This document shows positions 32,948-43,814 of a stretch of 64,000 bases of DNA, in pieces. The stretch lies in contig VNWV01000006.1 of assembly GCA_009801085.1 (NCBI GenBank), forward strand, positions 2,170,001-2,234,000, given 5' to 3'. Under the pieces are notes generated by a model. That model was not told the origin of the DNA and ran no database searches. It saw only the letters and a list, made by a program, of their open reading frames with translations. The stretch's first letter is position 1, and each line of letters begins with the position of its first letter. The position numbers were made by a program, and so were the translations under genes. The stretch comes from Lasiodiplodia sp. COLG20. Taxonomy: Eukaryota > Ascomycota > Dothideomycetes > Botryosphaeriales > Botryosphaeriaceae.

Positions 32948-34871
32948 ATGGGATTCAATTTACACGCCGACAACAGCAATGACCCGCCAGAAGTGCGCAA
33001 CTGGCGGGTCCATCTGATGGCTCTGATAGTCAGCATGGGCTCCATTGCCAGTGAGTTTCTATTCTCCCGACCTCAAGCGCAGGATACTCACATCAAAACC
33101 AGTGGGCTACGACACTTCAGTCATCGGCGGAACCATGGCCCTGGATTCGTTCAAGAGAGATTTCGGCCTGTCCGAGGTCTCAAGTCACGCGCGCGACACT
33201 CTTCAAGGCAACATCGTCTCCACCTTCCAAGCCGGCACCTTTTTCGGCGCACTCCTGACGTTCCCAATCGGCGAGCGATGGGGCCGGAAAAAGGCCATCA
33301 TGCTCGCCATCTGCATCTTCCTCGCCGGCGGTTCCCTGATGGTACGTTGCAGCCCCGCGCATACCCTTCCAAACTCATGCCCACCTCATTCCCCACAACT
33401 AACAAATACCTCCAGACCGCCGCCAGCGGGCGCCTCGGCCTCATCTACGCCGGCCGCGCCATCGCCGGCTTCGGCATCGGCTCCGTCTCGCTGCTCGTCC
33501 CCGTCTACATCGCCGAAATCTCGCCTCCCTCCATCCGCGGCCGGCTCATCGGCATCTTCGAGATCTGCTCGCAAGGCGGCGGCATGGCCGGGTTCTGGGT
33601 CAACTACATCTGCGACCGCACCATCCCGAAGGCGCTGGCGGCGCAGTGGCAAGTGCCGCTGGGCCTGCAGCTGTTGCCGGGCGCGCTGCTGCTGCTGGGG
33701 ATCCTGTGGTGCCCGGAGACGCCGCGGTGGCACGCGAAGCAGGATCGGTGGGATAAGGCGCGGGAGATACTCGCTGATATTAGGAATTTGCCGCCGGACC
33801 ACCCGTTTATTCAGGAGGAGTTGCAGGATGTGCAGGATCAGATTGCGATGTCGACGTTGCCGCCGGGCGAGCATCATACGGTGAAGTACTATGCGCGGCG
33901 CATGTGGCAGAAGGGGACGCGGAATAGGATTGGGATCGGTTTGCTGTTGATGGCGTTTCAGAACTTGACCGGTACGTTGCTCCTTCTCACTGTGGTTGCT
34001 GGAAACCTCGCTAACGATAGACTGCAGGCGTCAATATCATCACCTAGTGCGTGAAGCCCCCGTACCTCTTCCCCCTCCCCGTCCAAAATACTGACCAGCC
34101 GCAGCTACTCCCCCCGCATCTTCGAAACCCTCGGCCTCACCGGCACCTCGACCAAGCTCTTCGCCACCGGCTTCTACGGCATCGCCAAAACCCTCGGCAT
34201 GATCATCTTCAGCGTCTGGCTCGTCGAGAAGCTAGGCCGGCGCCAAGGCCTGATCTGGGGCGCCTTCATCGGCAGTCTTCCCATGTGGTACGCCTCCTCT
34301 CCTCCCCACCCCCTCCCCTCCTCCCCACCCCCCGCTAACCCCTCCCTCCCACAGGTACCTCGGCGGCTACGTCCTCAAAGCCGACCCCACCGCCGCCGCC
34401 GCCCGCGGCGACTCCTCGCGCGACGGGTGGGGCTACCTGGCCATGGTGTGCGTGTACCTGTACGGCCTGATCTACTGCGCGACGTGGCAGGGCATCACGT
34501 GGGTCATCTGCTCCGAGATCTTCCCCATCGACATCCGCATGCTGTGCGTCGCCATCACCACCGCCGACCAGTGGCTGTGGTCGTTCATCATCAGCCGCAC
34601 CACGCCGTACATGATCACGTCGCTCGGCTACGGCACCTACATGTTTTTTGCCACGCTGATGGTGCTGATGGGGTTTTGGGCGTGGTTTTGCGTGCCCGAG
34701 ACGAAGGGGAAGATGTTGGAGGAGATGGATGCGGTTTTTGGGGCGCCGAGTGTGGTGGGGTTGGGGGGTGGGGTGGGGAAGGAGGTGGGGAGTTTGGAGA
34801 GGGAGGTGGGGGAGGGGAAGGATTTGGAGATGGCGAAGCCCGGGTTTGCGGCGCATGTGGAGAGGGTGTGA
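32948..34871 (+). CDS. MFS sugar/quinate-type transporter
   Basis: Proton-coupled uptake carrier of the sugar porter family. Six exons: 32948-33050, 33103-33341, 33416-33971, 34028-34046, 34105-34287 and 34355-34871; 538 residues, 12 helices expected. Motifs: MGYDTSVIGG in helix 1, GERWGRKKA in loop 2-3, PVYIAEISPPSIRGRLIG after helix 4, CPETPRWHAKQDR at the start of the central loop, GVNIITYYSPRIF in helix 7 and VPETKGKMLEEMD after helix 12. The 19-nt fourth exon codes the NIITY block, so an open-frame scan misses it. The sequence resembles quinate permease (qa-y) and related plant-carbon transporters; the substrate is not certain. The tail is Gly-rich and acidic. No catabolic genes adjoin it. 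Confidence 0.95.
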
Positions 34872-36187
34872 GAGGAGGGGTGTGGGGGAGGCGGTGTGGT
34901 GGGTGCGTGGTTGGGCGTTGGGTGTGGCGGAGGGAGTGTGGAGGTAATTGGACCTCGGTTTTTGGGGTTTGCGGTGCAGTTGCGGGCGGGAATAGAGATT
35001 CTTATAAGATATGTTGGTTTCTTTGTTATGTATATACGACGCTCATTGAAAAGTCACGAGTCAAGAATCTTACTTCATTATACGTACCTACGAGCTTTGG
35101 GGTATCTCCTGGAATCGCCATGCAGGCCGCTGCTCCTGTTTGTGAGTCTGGAAAGCCACACTATCAGCCAACGCAATCAAGTTACTGTCAATGAGAGCTT
35201 GGCTTTTATGAATGGATCATCATTTTATGGTTATACTGTGTACCGTAGTTGTTTGATAAGTAGCTTAGTCAAGCAAACAAAGTATAGAGTCGCCACCCAG
35301 CTAACGACCCTCTCGCTCCTCATGCCACTCATCCACAGTGGGTAACACCAGCTCGTATCCACTCCACTTCCGACCGTTCATGACGATTGTTTAGAGTATC
35401 ATGCAGTTTCTGCACGGGTGGATTTGATATATAGTGTTGCTCCTGCCTTGGGCTCGAACGTGCGGTGGGGAAGAGCAAACAACCTGCTACCACCAAGAAG
35501 TCGTATGGCCGCAAGAGAACTTGAAACGGGCCCATGTACAGTTGCACGTATAAGACATCTTAATACTTTGAATTGTTCGGTTGCAGAGTTTTCCTTTGGT
35601 ATAGCAGAGCTCTGAGGTCTAGAAATCGGTCTAGGGATATTGTTGTAGTGTAGCAGAGTTTTTGAATCTGAGAGATTAATTTCGTTTGACGCTGAGGTTA
35701 TATACTTTTGGGAGTTCACGCAGACTTGTCACAAGGATAAAGTTATCGAGATGCGCTGGCTTCCGGGGTACGATACACTCAGGTCTTCTGATGCGCGGGA
35801 ACGGATTCGTCATCGACATCTCACCAGTGCACAACGAACCGCAACCATCAATATTCCCCGGCATTTAATTCGGGTTCCCTGACACATGCTACTGTAAGAC
35901 AACGAGGCACTACTTACGATTGACCTCTTTGAATTACAAAGGAGCCTGAGAGTCCACTGGACTTCCTGATATGAGCTTTAGGCTTTAGCTGCGTAATAAT
36001 TCACCAACCCGGTGCCATTCTCGGGATTCTCCAGTATTTATATCCCCACACCCTCCAACGCCGTAGTCTACTTCACACACTAAAGCAATAGCACCATCAT
36101 CAAAACCATTGCGCCAAACGAACTTAACTTCTCGATTCACACGCTCTGCTATACCAAAATCTAAACAAGACATTTCAAAACACTGCC
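34872..36187. other. Intergenic, ending in a duplicated promoter
   Basis: About 1.3 kb with no gene in the first kilobase. From about 35890 to 36187 the DNA is related to 51600-51873, the upstream region of the second microprotein gene: shared CGTAAGACA/TGTAAGACA, GTCCACTGGAC/TTCACTGGAC and a TATTTATATC TATA-like box (around 36034). Confidence 0.45.
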
Positions 36188-36364
36188 ATGTCGGGGTGCA
36201 CTTGTAACTGGGTCTGTTGGAGATATGATTGCGGTCATTCAAGTCCTTGGTGGCCAGAATACTGGTGTCCTTTCGAGGGCACGCACGTTCGAACCGAAAT
36301 AAGGTCTAAAACACTCTATGGAGGTGTCTGGTGCGGCCACTGCCCTAGAATTACAGAGGAATAA
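36188..36364 (+). CDS. Cysteine-rich microprotein A (58 residues)
   Basis: A short open frame, ATG at 36188 and TAA at 36362. It starts MSGCTCNWVCWRYDCGHSS and has the pattern CxC-x3-C-x4-CGH...C...LYGGVWCGHC, i.e. seven Cys and two His well placed to bind zinc. No signal peptide or membrane segment, so it is probably intracellular. Its relative at 51874 has the same length to the last Cys, the same MS..C.C.WV start, the same CGH and YGGxxCxxC, and a related promoter. Such agreement between independent frames argues for a real gene. The family is unknown to me; a zinc-ribbon or RING-like fragment is possible. Confidence 0.65.
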   Translation: MSGCTCNWVCWRYDCGHSSPWWPEYWCPFEGTHVRTEIRSKTLYGGVWCGHCPRITEE

Positions 36365-37528
36365 ACAAGGATAAATCAGGGCTCATTAGGTCCTCAAATT
36401 TGTTGTAATTATTAGGGCCCAAATTTCGACTACTCTATATAATAGCCATGAATTGATGATCCCTTCATAAGAGCCAGTTTCTCGCTTATTGTGACCTTGC
36501 GTTTGCGGCGATCGTACCGGGCTGCCGCTGTCGCTAACGCGTCTTGCAGCCACTATCAGTGAATTTGATTCTGTACCACGTACCGGTGCACCTAATGCAT
36601 GACCCTCTAGAAAGCTTCAGTATGTTGAATTTAGAAGGCTCTATCTCGTACAGGATGGTTTCGACTTTTCGAAAAGTATTTTGTAGCTTTAGATTGGCGG
36701 AAGCATCGATGAGTATGAGGCCTATCGATTAATTTCAAACTTTGAGGACGATAAGGCCACGGTCCAGTAACAGCGCACTGAGTACGCCTCTTGTGTATAT
36801 TAATTTGTGCCGTCAATGCCGGTGGAAAAGCTCAGGCCTCAACCACTACATGCCTTTGGAACAACGCTGCAGAGTTCTCTGAACCTCACGATATCTATGG
36901 TACGTTTGTTTCAAAGTTTGAAACTCAGCGACGGTTAGAGCAGCTGGGGTCTGGCGTTTATTGCGGATTTTTATCTCAGTCGATTTCGCGCTGGCAGTCG
37001 TGTTGGAACTATTTTTCCGCGGCGGCTAGAAGTGGCTTATCGGGTGAACAATGCAACACGGCTCCGCCATAACACTACGGTGACTTTGCTGGCCTATCAA
37101 AATATTGCCGAGCGTAATTTGGAGCGAACACTCCAGGTTCTACAACTACTTATCTATGCTTCGAGCCCTTTGCTGATAAAAACAGATTATCGATGCAATC
37201 GCTGTAGAATCTTTTGCGAGGCTTGTATTGGATCCAATTAACAGAATGCCTTGCTTAGAAGAGATTATTTGATATTACACTGCCTCAGTCGCCACTTCCT
37301 ATCAGAAAGAATCATACGGAAGCACATGCCTACTTCGTCTTGTTGGCCAGATGCGTCCATGCACTTAGCTGCGCGATCGCCTCCAATGTTCCACTCTTCA
37401 ATTTAAAAGGAAGTTCACGCCGAGCTGGACCCCACTTTTGATACTGATCGAGTGGGGTTTCAAAATGCGGGGGCTTAACGAATGGAATGAACGACAACAT
37501 CAGCAACAGCAACAATAACGCCACGAAA
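36365..37528. other. Intergenic
   Basis: About 1.16 kb. A minus-strand 64-codon frame with a hydrophobic start (37524-37330) faces away from the regulator gene, but its leucine run is the complement of CAA/CAG repeats in the regulator 5' leader. No gene is called. Confidence 0.4.
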
Positions 37529-40101
37529 TGGCATCTGAGGGCAGCCCTGACACAGCAAAGAGGAAGAGGACGAGTAGCGCGTATGATTGAACCTTTCTAT
37601 CCTGGTTTATTAAGTTAATTTTGCTGGTCAATAGCTGCGAGGCATGCCGCAAAAGCAAAATCAAATGCTCAGGCATCGCACCTTGCTTTTCATGTGAGCG
37701 ACGTTCAATACCGTGTGTATTTTGTGAAGAGAACAGAAGAGTGGTGATATCAAAAGCGTAAACTCCCTGCTTGTGCAGCACTGCGAAATACTTCGGCTGA
37801 CCGTACCAGTTATCTCCGCTCTCTCGAGCGCCAGGCCGAACAGACGGATGAGACCGAACGACCTCTGCATCGCAAAAGATGCCATGACTCAGCTTTCAGC
37901 GATTCTAACGAGAATGCTGGTGTGGATTACCTGAGGATCCAAAGAAGATTGATCACGGCCGACACGAACAGCGACGGCGTCATGGGAGGAACAACCACCG
38001 CCAACACCATTAAGTCCACGAAGCCCTGAACATCTCGCAGACAATCAGGAGGATTCGACAAACAGCAGCCCATTTTCCGCCCATCCGTCTTTTATACCGG
38101 ACTTCTACCAGGACAAGAAATGGCGTAGGCACTTTCATCATATCTGCCTTAATTGGTTCGTCACTGATCTGCCTAGTCTATATTGGCAATGCCTCAAACC
38201 TATCGTTCATGCTACGGGCGACTACCTTGCTCAAAGACTTTGCTGGTGAGAACATACTAGAAGCCAATCCAATCACCATAGACGGCGACACATATTCCAT
38301 GCGATGGAGCCGCTCACCCGCTGACGGCCCGCCCGACCTCCGCGGCATCCCCCCGCTTGACTACACCATGTATCTTCTCAATACCGTCAAGTTTCACCTG
38401 GGACAAGTTCTCCGCCTCTTCGACGAAGAAGAGTGCGCGGCGCAGATCGAGCAGTTTTACCAAGACCCGCGCAAGAAGATCGAGGAATCACGGTTATGGT
38501 ACATCCAACTGCTTCTCATACTAGCGTTTGGTAAAGCTCTGGTGTCTCCTGGCACGAAGAGCCATAGCCCGGCCGGATTTGAATTCTTTGCACGCGCAAT
38601 GTCCATCATGCCGGATACGCCTGACGTGCGTGCCGACCGGGTGTTGGCCGTTGAAGTACTTGCACTCATCGCCCTATATCTCTACTGCGGAGACATGAAA
38701 GAATCAGCCTACGCGTATGTGAGTATGCGGCATGTCTCGCCGAAGTTTCTATGATGTATTAATACCGTGTCGGAATGCAATAGATAGGACAGTCTGTGCG
38801 TGTTGCACTTTTAGCCGGATTGCATACACGACTACCAACCGAGAAACTCGGGAGCAAGCTTTCTGGCCGCTACCACGATCTTTGGTGGACCGTGTATGTT
38901 TTGGACCGTCATCTGTCTTCAACAATCGGCTGTCCGACAACGGTGCACGATGAAGAAATATCCGCGCAGTGGCCGGCTCCGAATTCGTCCTCCAAAAAAG
39001 ACACTATATTCAGTCTTCATGTGCAAGTGTCCCGCCTTGCCTCGAAGGTTCTACGGAGTAAGTGAGAGCTTTGCAGCGGATTAAGGCTGTTGGAGCGCTA
39101 ACGGTATTTGATAAGCCGTCTACATCCCAGAGACGGGCATGAGCAGATCGTTCCTCGAGCGGACAAAATCAGCATTGAGATCATTGGGCCAACTTGCTCG
39201 GGAGCTGGAGGATACCACGGGCCACAGACTGAGAAGTGCAGTGGATATTGACTTGACGGCCGTCACGCACGTCACGCTTTGCTATCACCAGGTAAGAAGA
39301 GCGAGCTCTGTGTCGTAATTAATAACTAAGTTTAGGCCGCTTAGTGCGCTATTTCAACCACTCGGCCCGTCCTACTATCTCTACTCAAGGAGAAAATAGA
39401 CAAGCACTCAGAGCAGCACGATTCAGGCCACGTGCCCTCCCACTACAGTCCTCTCATCCGGACGTGCGCAAACTCCGCCGTCAAGGTCATTGAGCTACTG
39501 ACAGTGCAACTCGAAAATCACATGCTCCGTAAGTAAACACAGCTCAGGTCCGAGTTTCTCGGCGTTACGTACTAACACATTGATCCCAGAGACATTTCTT
39601 CCATTCCATTTGGAATTTGTGTTTTCCGCATGCATCGTCGTTTTGATTGTGCAAGCACTCCTTCCACGGATGATTCCCGACCGAGGCCTGAAAGAAAGAG
39701 CTGACGCCATTCTCGAAGAGATGGCCATCCGAGGAAACCGACCTGCTCGATTCCGCAAAGCCGAACTCAAGCGCCTCCAAGATCTGCTATGCAGGCTGGG
39801 TGACGACACTCCACCCATCACCTCCGCCGATCCTGCTTCTCGAACGATCCTCTTCCCGCAGCTGCCTCAGGCTGCTTCAATGGCCCTCGAAGATATGTCC
39901 ATTGAGCCCTTTGAGGTTTGCGAACACCCGAATCATGACATGCAACCAGAATCCAGTTCGGATGGCATGAGCGGTCGTGGTGGTGGGTTCCTTTCCAGCT
40001 ACGGTCTTTCCTCCGACGCGATACTTTCCATTGCCGACCAAGTCAGACTCAACGACCTTTTTCTTGAGCCAAGCAGCCTTGATGAGTCTTGGCTACCTTG
40101 A
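37529..40101 (+). CDS. Zn2Cys6 transcription factor 1 with fungal-specific TF domain
   Basis: Nuclear regulator. Nine exons: 37529-37581, 37635-37757, 37810-37919, 37972-38124, 38177-38718, 38784-39057, 39116-39291, 39345-39528 and 39590-40101; 708 residues. The binuclear zinc cluster has Cys at 19, 22, 29, 35, 38 and 45 (Cx2Cx6Cx5Cx2Cx6C), preceded by a basic stretch and followed by VISKAYLRSLERQAEQ, the usual linker and coiled coil. After a Pro/Ser-rich region (EEQPPPTPLSPRSPEHL) comes YIGNASNLSF, the start of the middle homology region, then LALIALYLYCGDMKESAYAY, GLHTRLPTEK and LWWTVYVLDRHLSSTIGCP. The zinc cluster sits on small exons and is missed by simple frame scanning. It is divergent from nothing upstream and convergent with the permease, so it may control the 40-51 kb genes (inference). 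Confidence 0.92.
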
Positions 40102-40374
40102 GTGTGAGATCAGTGGATATAAACAGTTTTGAGAAAGGTGGATACTACGATGAGTTTGCTGGTATATCGGCGTACTTTTTTCAATGTCAACAAAGTGCAC
40201 ATAATGTTGGAAGTAATTTGCTTTTGAATGAAGTAGTGCAAGTACATAACAGACGGATTGACAGGCTTCCTCAAGGCCACGATGCATTTTCATAAAGTGG
40301 TTACTATTTAATTATCCCCTTGAAACTGGTTTATCATCGATATGATCTCTTGATATTATCTATGGATCCCACTA

Positions 40375-42434
40375 CTACCACAGCTGAACGTATGTGCCAA
40401 ACCGACGCCACATAGGCATTTTGTAGTACTCCTCCAACATGGATATTTCCTCAAAATTTAAACTTCTTCGACTAGTGAAACAGTCCGCAAATTGAGGATC
40501 TCGCCATTCGGTCCGCATGACGACTTTGTACACCAGAGTGAACACAACAATCAACAGGATCCCAATCATGTATTGAAAGAAATTCCCGACATCAAAGCTG
40601 CTGCCGTCCTGGATAATGCTGAATGAGCACCGCTTCTCCTAGAAGAGGGACAGGGGATGAGCTTACTACTGGTGCTATCGCGGCCGCGAAACAGGCTGCC
40701 AAGAGCAGCAAGCAGTTCGCCATAAGCCAAAGGGGAGCGAGAGGCCAGCAGGTGGAGCGCCACGAAAAGGGCTCTTGCAAGAGTCGGTCGTTCTGGGCTT
40801 TAATCGCGGCTCGGAACCGGAAAGAGGTGAAGGAAACGATGATCCAACATGTGAAGAACGAAGAACTCGTGATGGCGACGAGCCAGTTGAGAACAATGGC
40901 ACCTCCTGCTGTGCTCCAAGTCAGTAATCTTCCACACGTCGCCACGGGGGCAGGGGTGCGTTACAGCTAAGTCCCAGGTACGTCAGCATTGCCGCAACCG
41001 CGAGCGTGATGAACAACGCCGGGAACGGCCGTCCCCTTTTGTCGACCTTCGCCATGGCCTCGGGTATGAGTCTCTGATGCGACATGGATCGAAGTACTCG
41101 AGATGCAAGATAAACGGCCTCGGCAGAGATCGCCAGCACCCCAAACATCATTCCGGCGTTCAGGATATCCGGAATGACGGCGATTCCCGCATCTAATTGA
41201 CTGATGATGTAAGGGGAAGTGGCAGCACCGGATCCTCCAAGAAGTCGGTCGTTGTCGGATCGCACGAGTAGCGTGACCAGTATGATGGAGGTCATGTAGA
41301 CTCCAATGACCCGGTATGGGACCAGCGTCGTCGCGTGGCCCATGCTCATACGCGGTAGCTTTGCTTCGCCGCCCATGATGCCGATGAAGATTTGGTCGCC
41401 AACGGCCCAGACGGCGAGCAGAGCGCAGTCTGCAAAGCCCTTTGACGCATTAAGCTTTGCTGGTATCGTTCAGACTGGGTCACATACCTGGAATCCGTTC
41501 TTATATGCAGGCAACTCGGTCCAAGCACCGGCGTCATGTACGTAGCCGTTCGGTCCGGCGCCGCAGAGAATCGCAACAGAGGTGACGATGACCAGTAGGA
41601 AGAGAATGATCTTGATCACTGAGGTGACATATTCGAACCATGCGAATACCGTGTTTGGCATCAGAAAGATTGCGGTGCAAGCAACGAGAAATATAGTCAC
41701 TATGGCTCATATCGTCAGTTTCTCAGAACGTTATAGCGGTAAAGCTGTGGGGCTGACAAAGCGCGGCCTGGGGTATAAAACCCTGTCCCCAGTAGTCCAC
41801 GAGAATGGTAAAGAACACGGCCTCCGAGGCCACGATGGCAGTCCAGCCTGTCAACTGATTCAGCCATATATTCACCCAGCTACCGATAACTGAGTCATGC
41901 CAAGCCATTCTGCAAACCCGAAGCCAAATGCCAGAGCTGGGTCGACCCATCTATCCACGTAGTCGATGATGTTTCCCGAAGTGGGAAAGGCGATGGTCAT
42001 CTCCGACAGTGTCTGTAACACCGCCCAGACGCAGGTGCAGACGAGAAAGTAGGCTGTGACCATGGAGCCTGGCCCGCCAACAGCCAGCGCTTTCCCAATG
42101 CCGATGAACAGGCCACTTCCGATATTCGAACCGAGAGAAATTATCTGCATGACTTCAGTGGTGGAGACCTCAATTCTTGATAGGACGCCTGACTTACGTG
42201 GACCTGACGCTGAGTGAATGAGCGCTTGAGCTCCCCATTCCTTACATTCTCAAGTGGACCGGTTTCTCCAACCACGAAGCTAGTCGCTGGCTCAAGGTCG
42301 ATACCTTTCGGGTCAGTCGCCTTCGCCGCACGGTCACCACATCCCGTTGTGGATAGAGGCTCTGCTCTTCCCATTGCTGGTATAAAATCGTCGTGGTTGA
42401 GCATCGATTCTGTTCCAAATCCAGCGAGGGTCAA
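40375..42434 (-). CDS. Amino-acid permease (APC/YAT family)
   Basis: Plasma-membrane amino-acid importer. Seven exons on the minus strand (42198-42434, 41884-42144, 41854-41782, 41699-41488, 41439-40965, 40908-40667, 40638-40375) give 587 residues, typical. Helix 1 is HIISLGSNIGSGLFIGIGKAL, helix 3 SEMTIAFPTSGN, then WVDPALAFGFGFAEW. Later blocks: NTVFAWFEYVTSVIKI, GFADCALLAVWAVGDQIF and SRVLRSMSHQRLIPEAMAKV. The C-terminal cytoplasmic tail ends EEYYKMPMWRRFGTYVQLW. Two of the joins need introns of only 29 nt (41855-41883) and 28 nt (40639-40666). Both have GT-AG ends and restore frame exactly, but they are shorter than other introns here (40-90 nt). Either they are real ultrashort introns or they mark two frame-breaking insertions. 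It is divergent from the cupin gene. Confidence 0.88.
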
Positions 42435-42746
42435 TTGATCGAGACGAGCAATTGCGGGATACTATGAGTTTTTGAACTAAAATTTTATTCTGCTTCGACT
42501 AGGGAAGTAAGTCGCCTGTTCCGTATGTTCCCACTCAGGTATACTTGGCTCGGATGCATTTCCGGCATGAGCGGAACTAAGTACCGAGCACGCGTAAGTG
42601 CCCCTCCGACGAAAGCGGGGTTCCGCGGATGCTCATCCGATTGCCATCAACCAAGCCATTCAAAATCAGAGATTAGGACTATCTCTTGTCAAAGTGCCAA
42701 AGACACATTCTTCAGATTTCTTCTACACGGTTGTAATTGAATCAGC
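42435..42746. promoter_or_regulatory. Shared upstream region of permease and cupin genes
   Basis: 312 bp between divergent starts, so both promoters lie here and co-regulation is possible. CGGATG and TCCGCGGATG occur (about 42553 and 42620), which could be half-sites for Zn2Cys6 regulators; this is suggestive only. Confidence 0.4.
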
Positions 42747-43436
42747 ATGGCAGTCAACCAAGTCGAGCCTGAGACGTTCTGGGTCAAGCCCACGCCGCAC
42801 TCACCCAACTCGGCGCTCCCGGTCGTGGTTTACCGGAAGGCCCTTTCGGACACAAGCCCCGAAAACATTCTCACCTCGATCGAGAGGAATGGCTGGCTGA
42901 AAGGCGGACACTGGAAGACTTTCAAGGTCCCTCATTTCCATTCCAACACTCACGAGTGCTATGGCATCGTTCGCGGCAGCAGCACCTATCAACTCGGGAA
43001 ATCGCCTCTCGACGCGGATGTCGATGAGGAAGGAAATGTCAATGGCAAGACATTTTTCGCGCAGGCGGGCGACATCTTTGTATTGCCGGTGAGAACAACT
43101 TCCTCGATGAATAGCTTTCTATTACTGACTATTTTCGAGGCCGGCATCAGCCACTGTTCCATTGAGTCTGAAGGTGAATATGAGTACATTGGATTGTATC
43201 CTGAGGTATGCGCCATCTACAATAATTCACACGCTCGAGTAACTGACAAGCAAATGCACAAGGGTGATTTGGTTGACGGTTCACGGTGGGACATTAATTG
43301 GGCGAAAGACACTCCGGAAAAGACAAGTGAGCTGGCGAAAAAGTGTGCTTCAGTCCCTATCCCTGAGAAAGATCCTCTGTATGGATTGGGGGGGCCTCTT
43401 CCAAAACTGTGGAGAGACGCGTTGAATCAGGCCTGA
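42747..43436 (+). CDS. Cupin-fold protein (YjlB-like)
   Basis: Small beta-barrel protein, 193 residues after removal of two introns (43089-43139 and 43206-43262), or 229 if read through. Both introns are multiples of three and free of stops, but removing them gives the family sequence GDIFVLPAGISHCS...YIGLYPEGD, while the insert is unlike a cupin. The metal site is probably HFHSNTHE (His63, His65, Glu70 region), and DIFVLPAGISHCS supplies the second cupin motif. YjlB-like proteins have no well-established reaction. It shares its upstream region with the amino-acid permease. Its last 30 bp plus 3' UTR occur again, diverged, at 49025. Confidence 0.85.
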   Translation: MAVNQVEPETFWVKPTPHSPNSALPVVVYRKALSDTSPENILTSIERNGWLKGGHWKTFKVPHFHSNTHECYGIVRGSSTYQLGKSPLDADVDEEGNVNGKTFFAQAGDIFVLPVRTTSSMNSFLLLTIFEAGISHCSIESEGEYEYIGLYPEVCAIYNNSHARVTDKQMHKGDLVDGSRWDINWAKDTPEKTSELAKKCASVPIPEKDPLYGLGGPLPKLWRDALNQA

Positions 43437-43814
43437 TCTTCGTATACTACAATCAAGTGCGATCCTGCAGCAGACACGAATATGGTCTTGAAACAAAGTC
43501 GTTACTGCATCCATCGCCCTGTTTCGTCTTGTCCCTAAGGGCCGAGCGTAACGTACATTTGTCACAGGTGTTTAATCGGACTATTAGTGCCTTAGGCATC
43601 AACAGCATGACGGGTCATGTGACTAACCTCGCTAACTTTCTTCCGACTTCTGGACGTGTCTTTCTTCCCTCGTACACATCTTACATCACACTTTCAATCG
43701 GAGCACTAATGGCTTACTTGCAGCTCGCGGGTGATGACTGAGCCGTCTCTTTGAAGTATCTCAGTAAAGATCCCCGACATCGGCTACGCGTTTGGAACAC
43801 ACAAGGCAATATCC

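Noticed and set aside
32232..33017. Several plus-strand frames before the sugar-type transporter
   Set aside because: Low-complexity Pro/Ser/Arg composition from CT-rich promoter DNA; no recognisable motif.
37330..37524. Minus-strand 64-codon frame starting MALLLLLLML, resembling a signal peptide
   Set aside because: The leucine run is the complement of CAA/CAG repeats in the leader of regulator 1; no homologue recognised and no conserved pattern.
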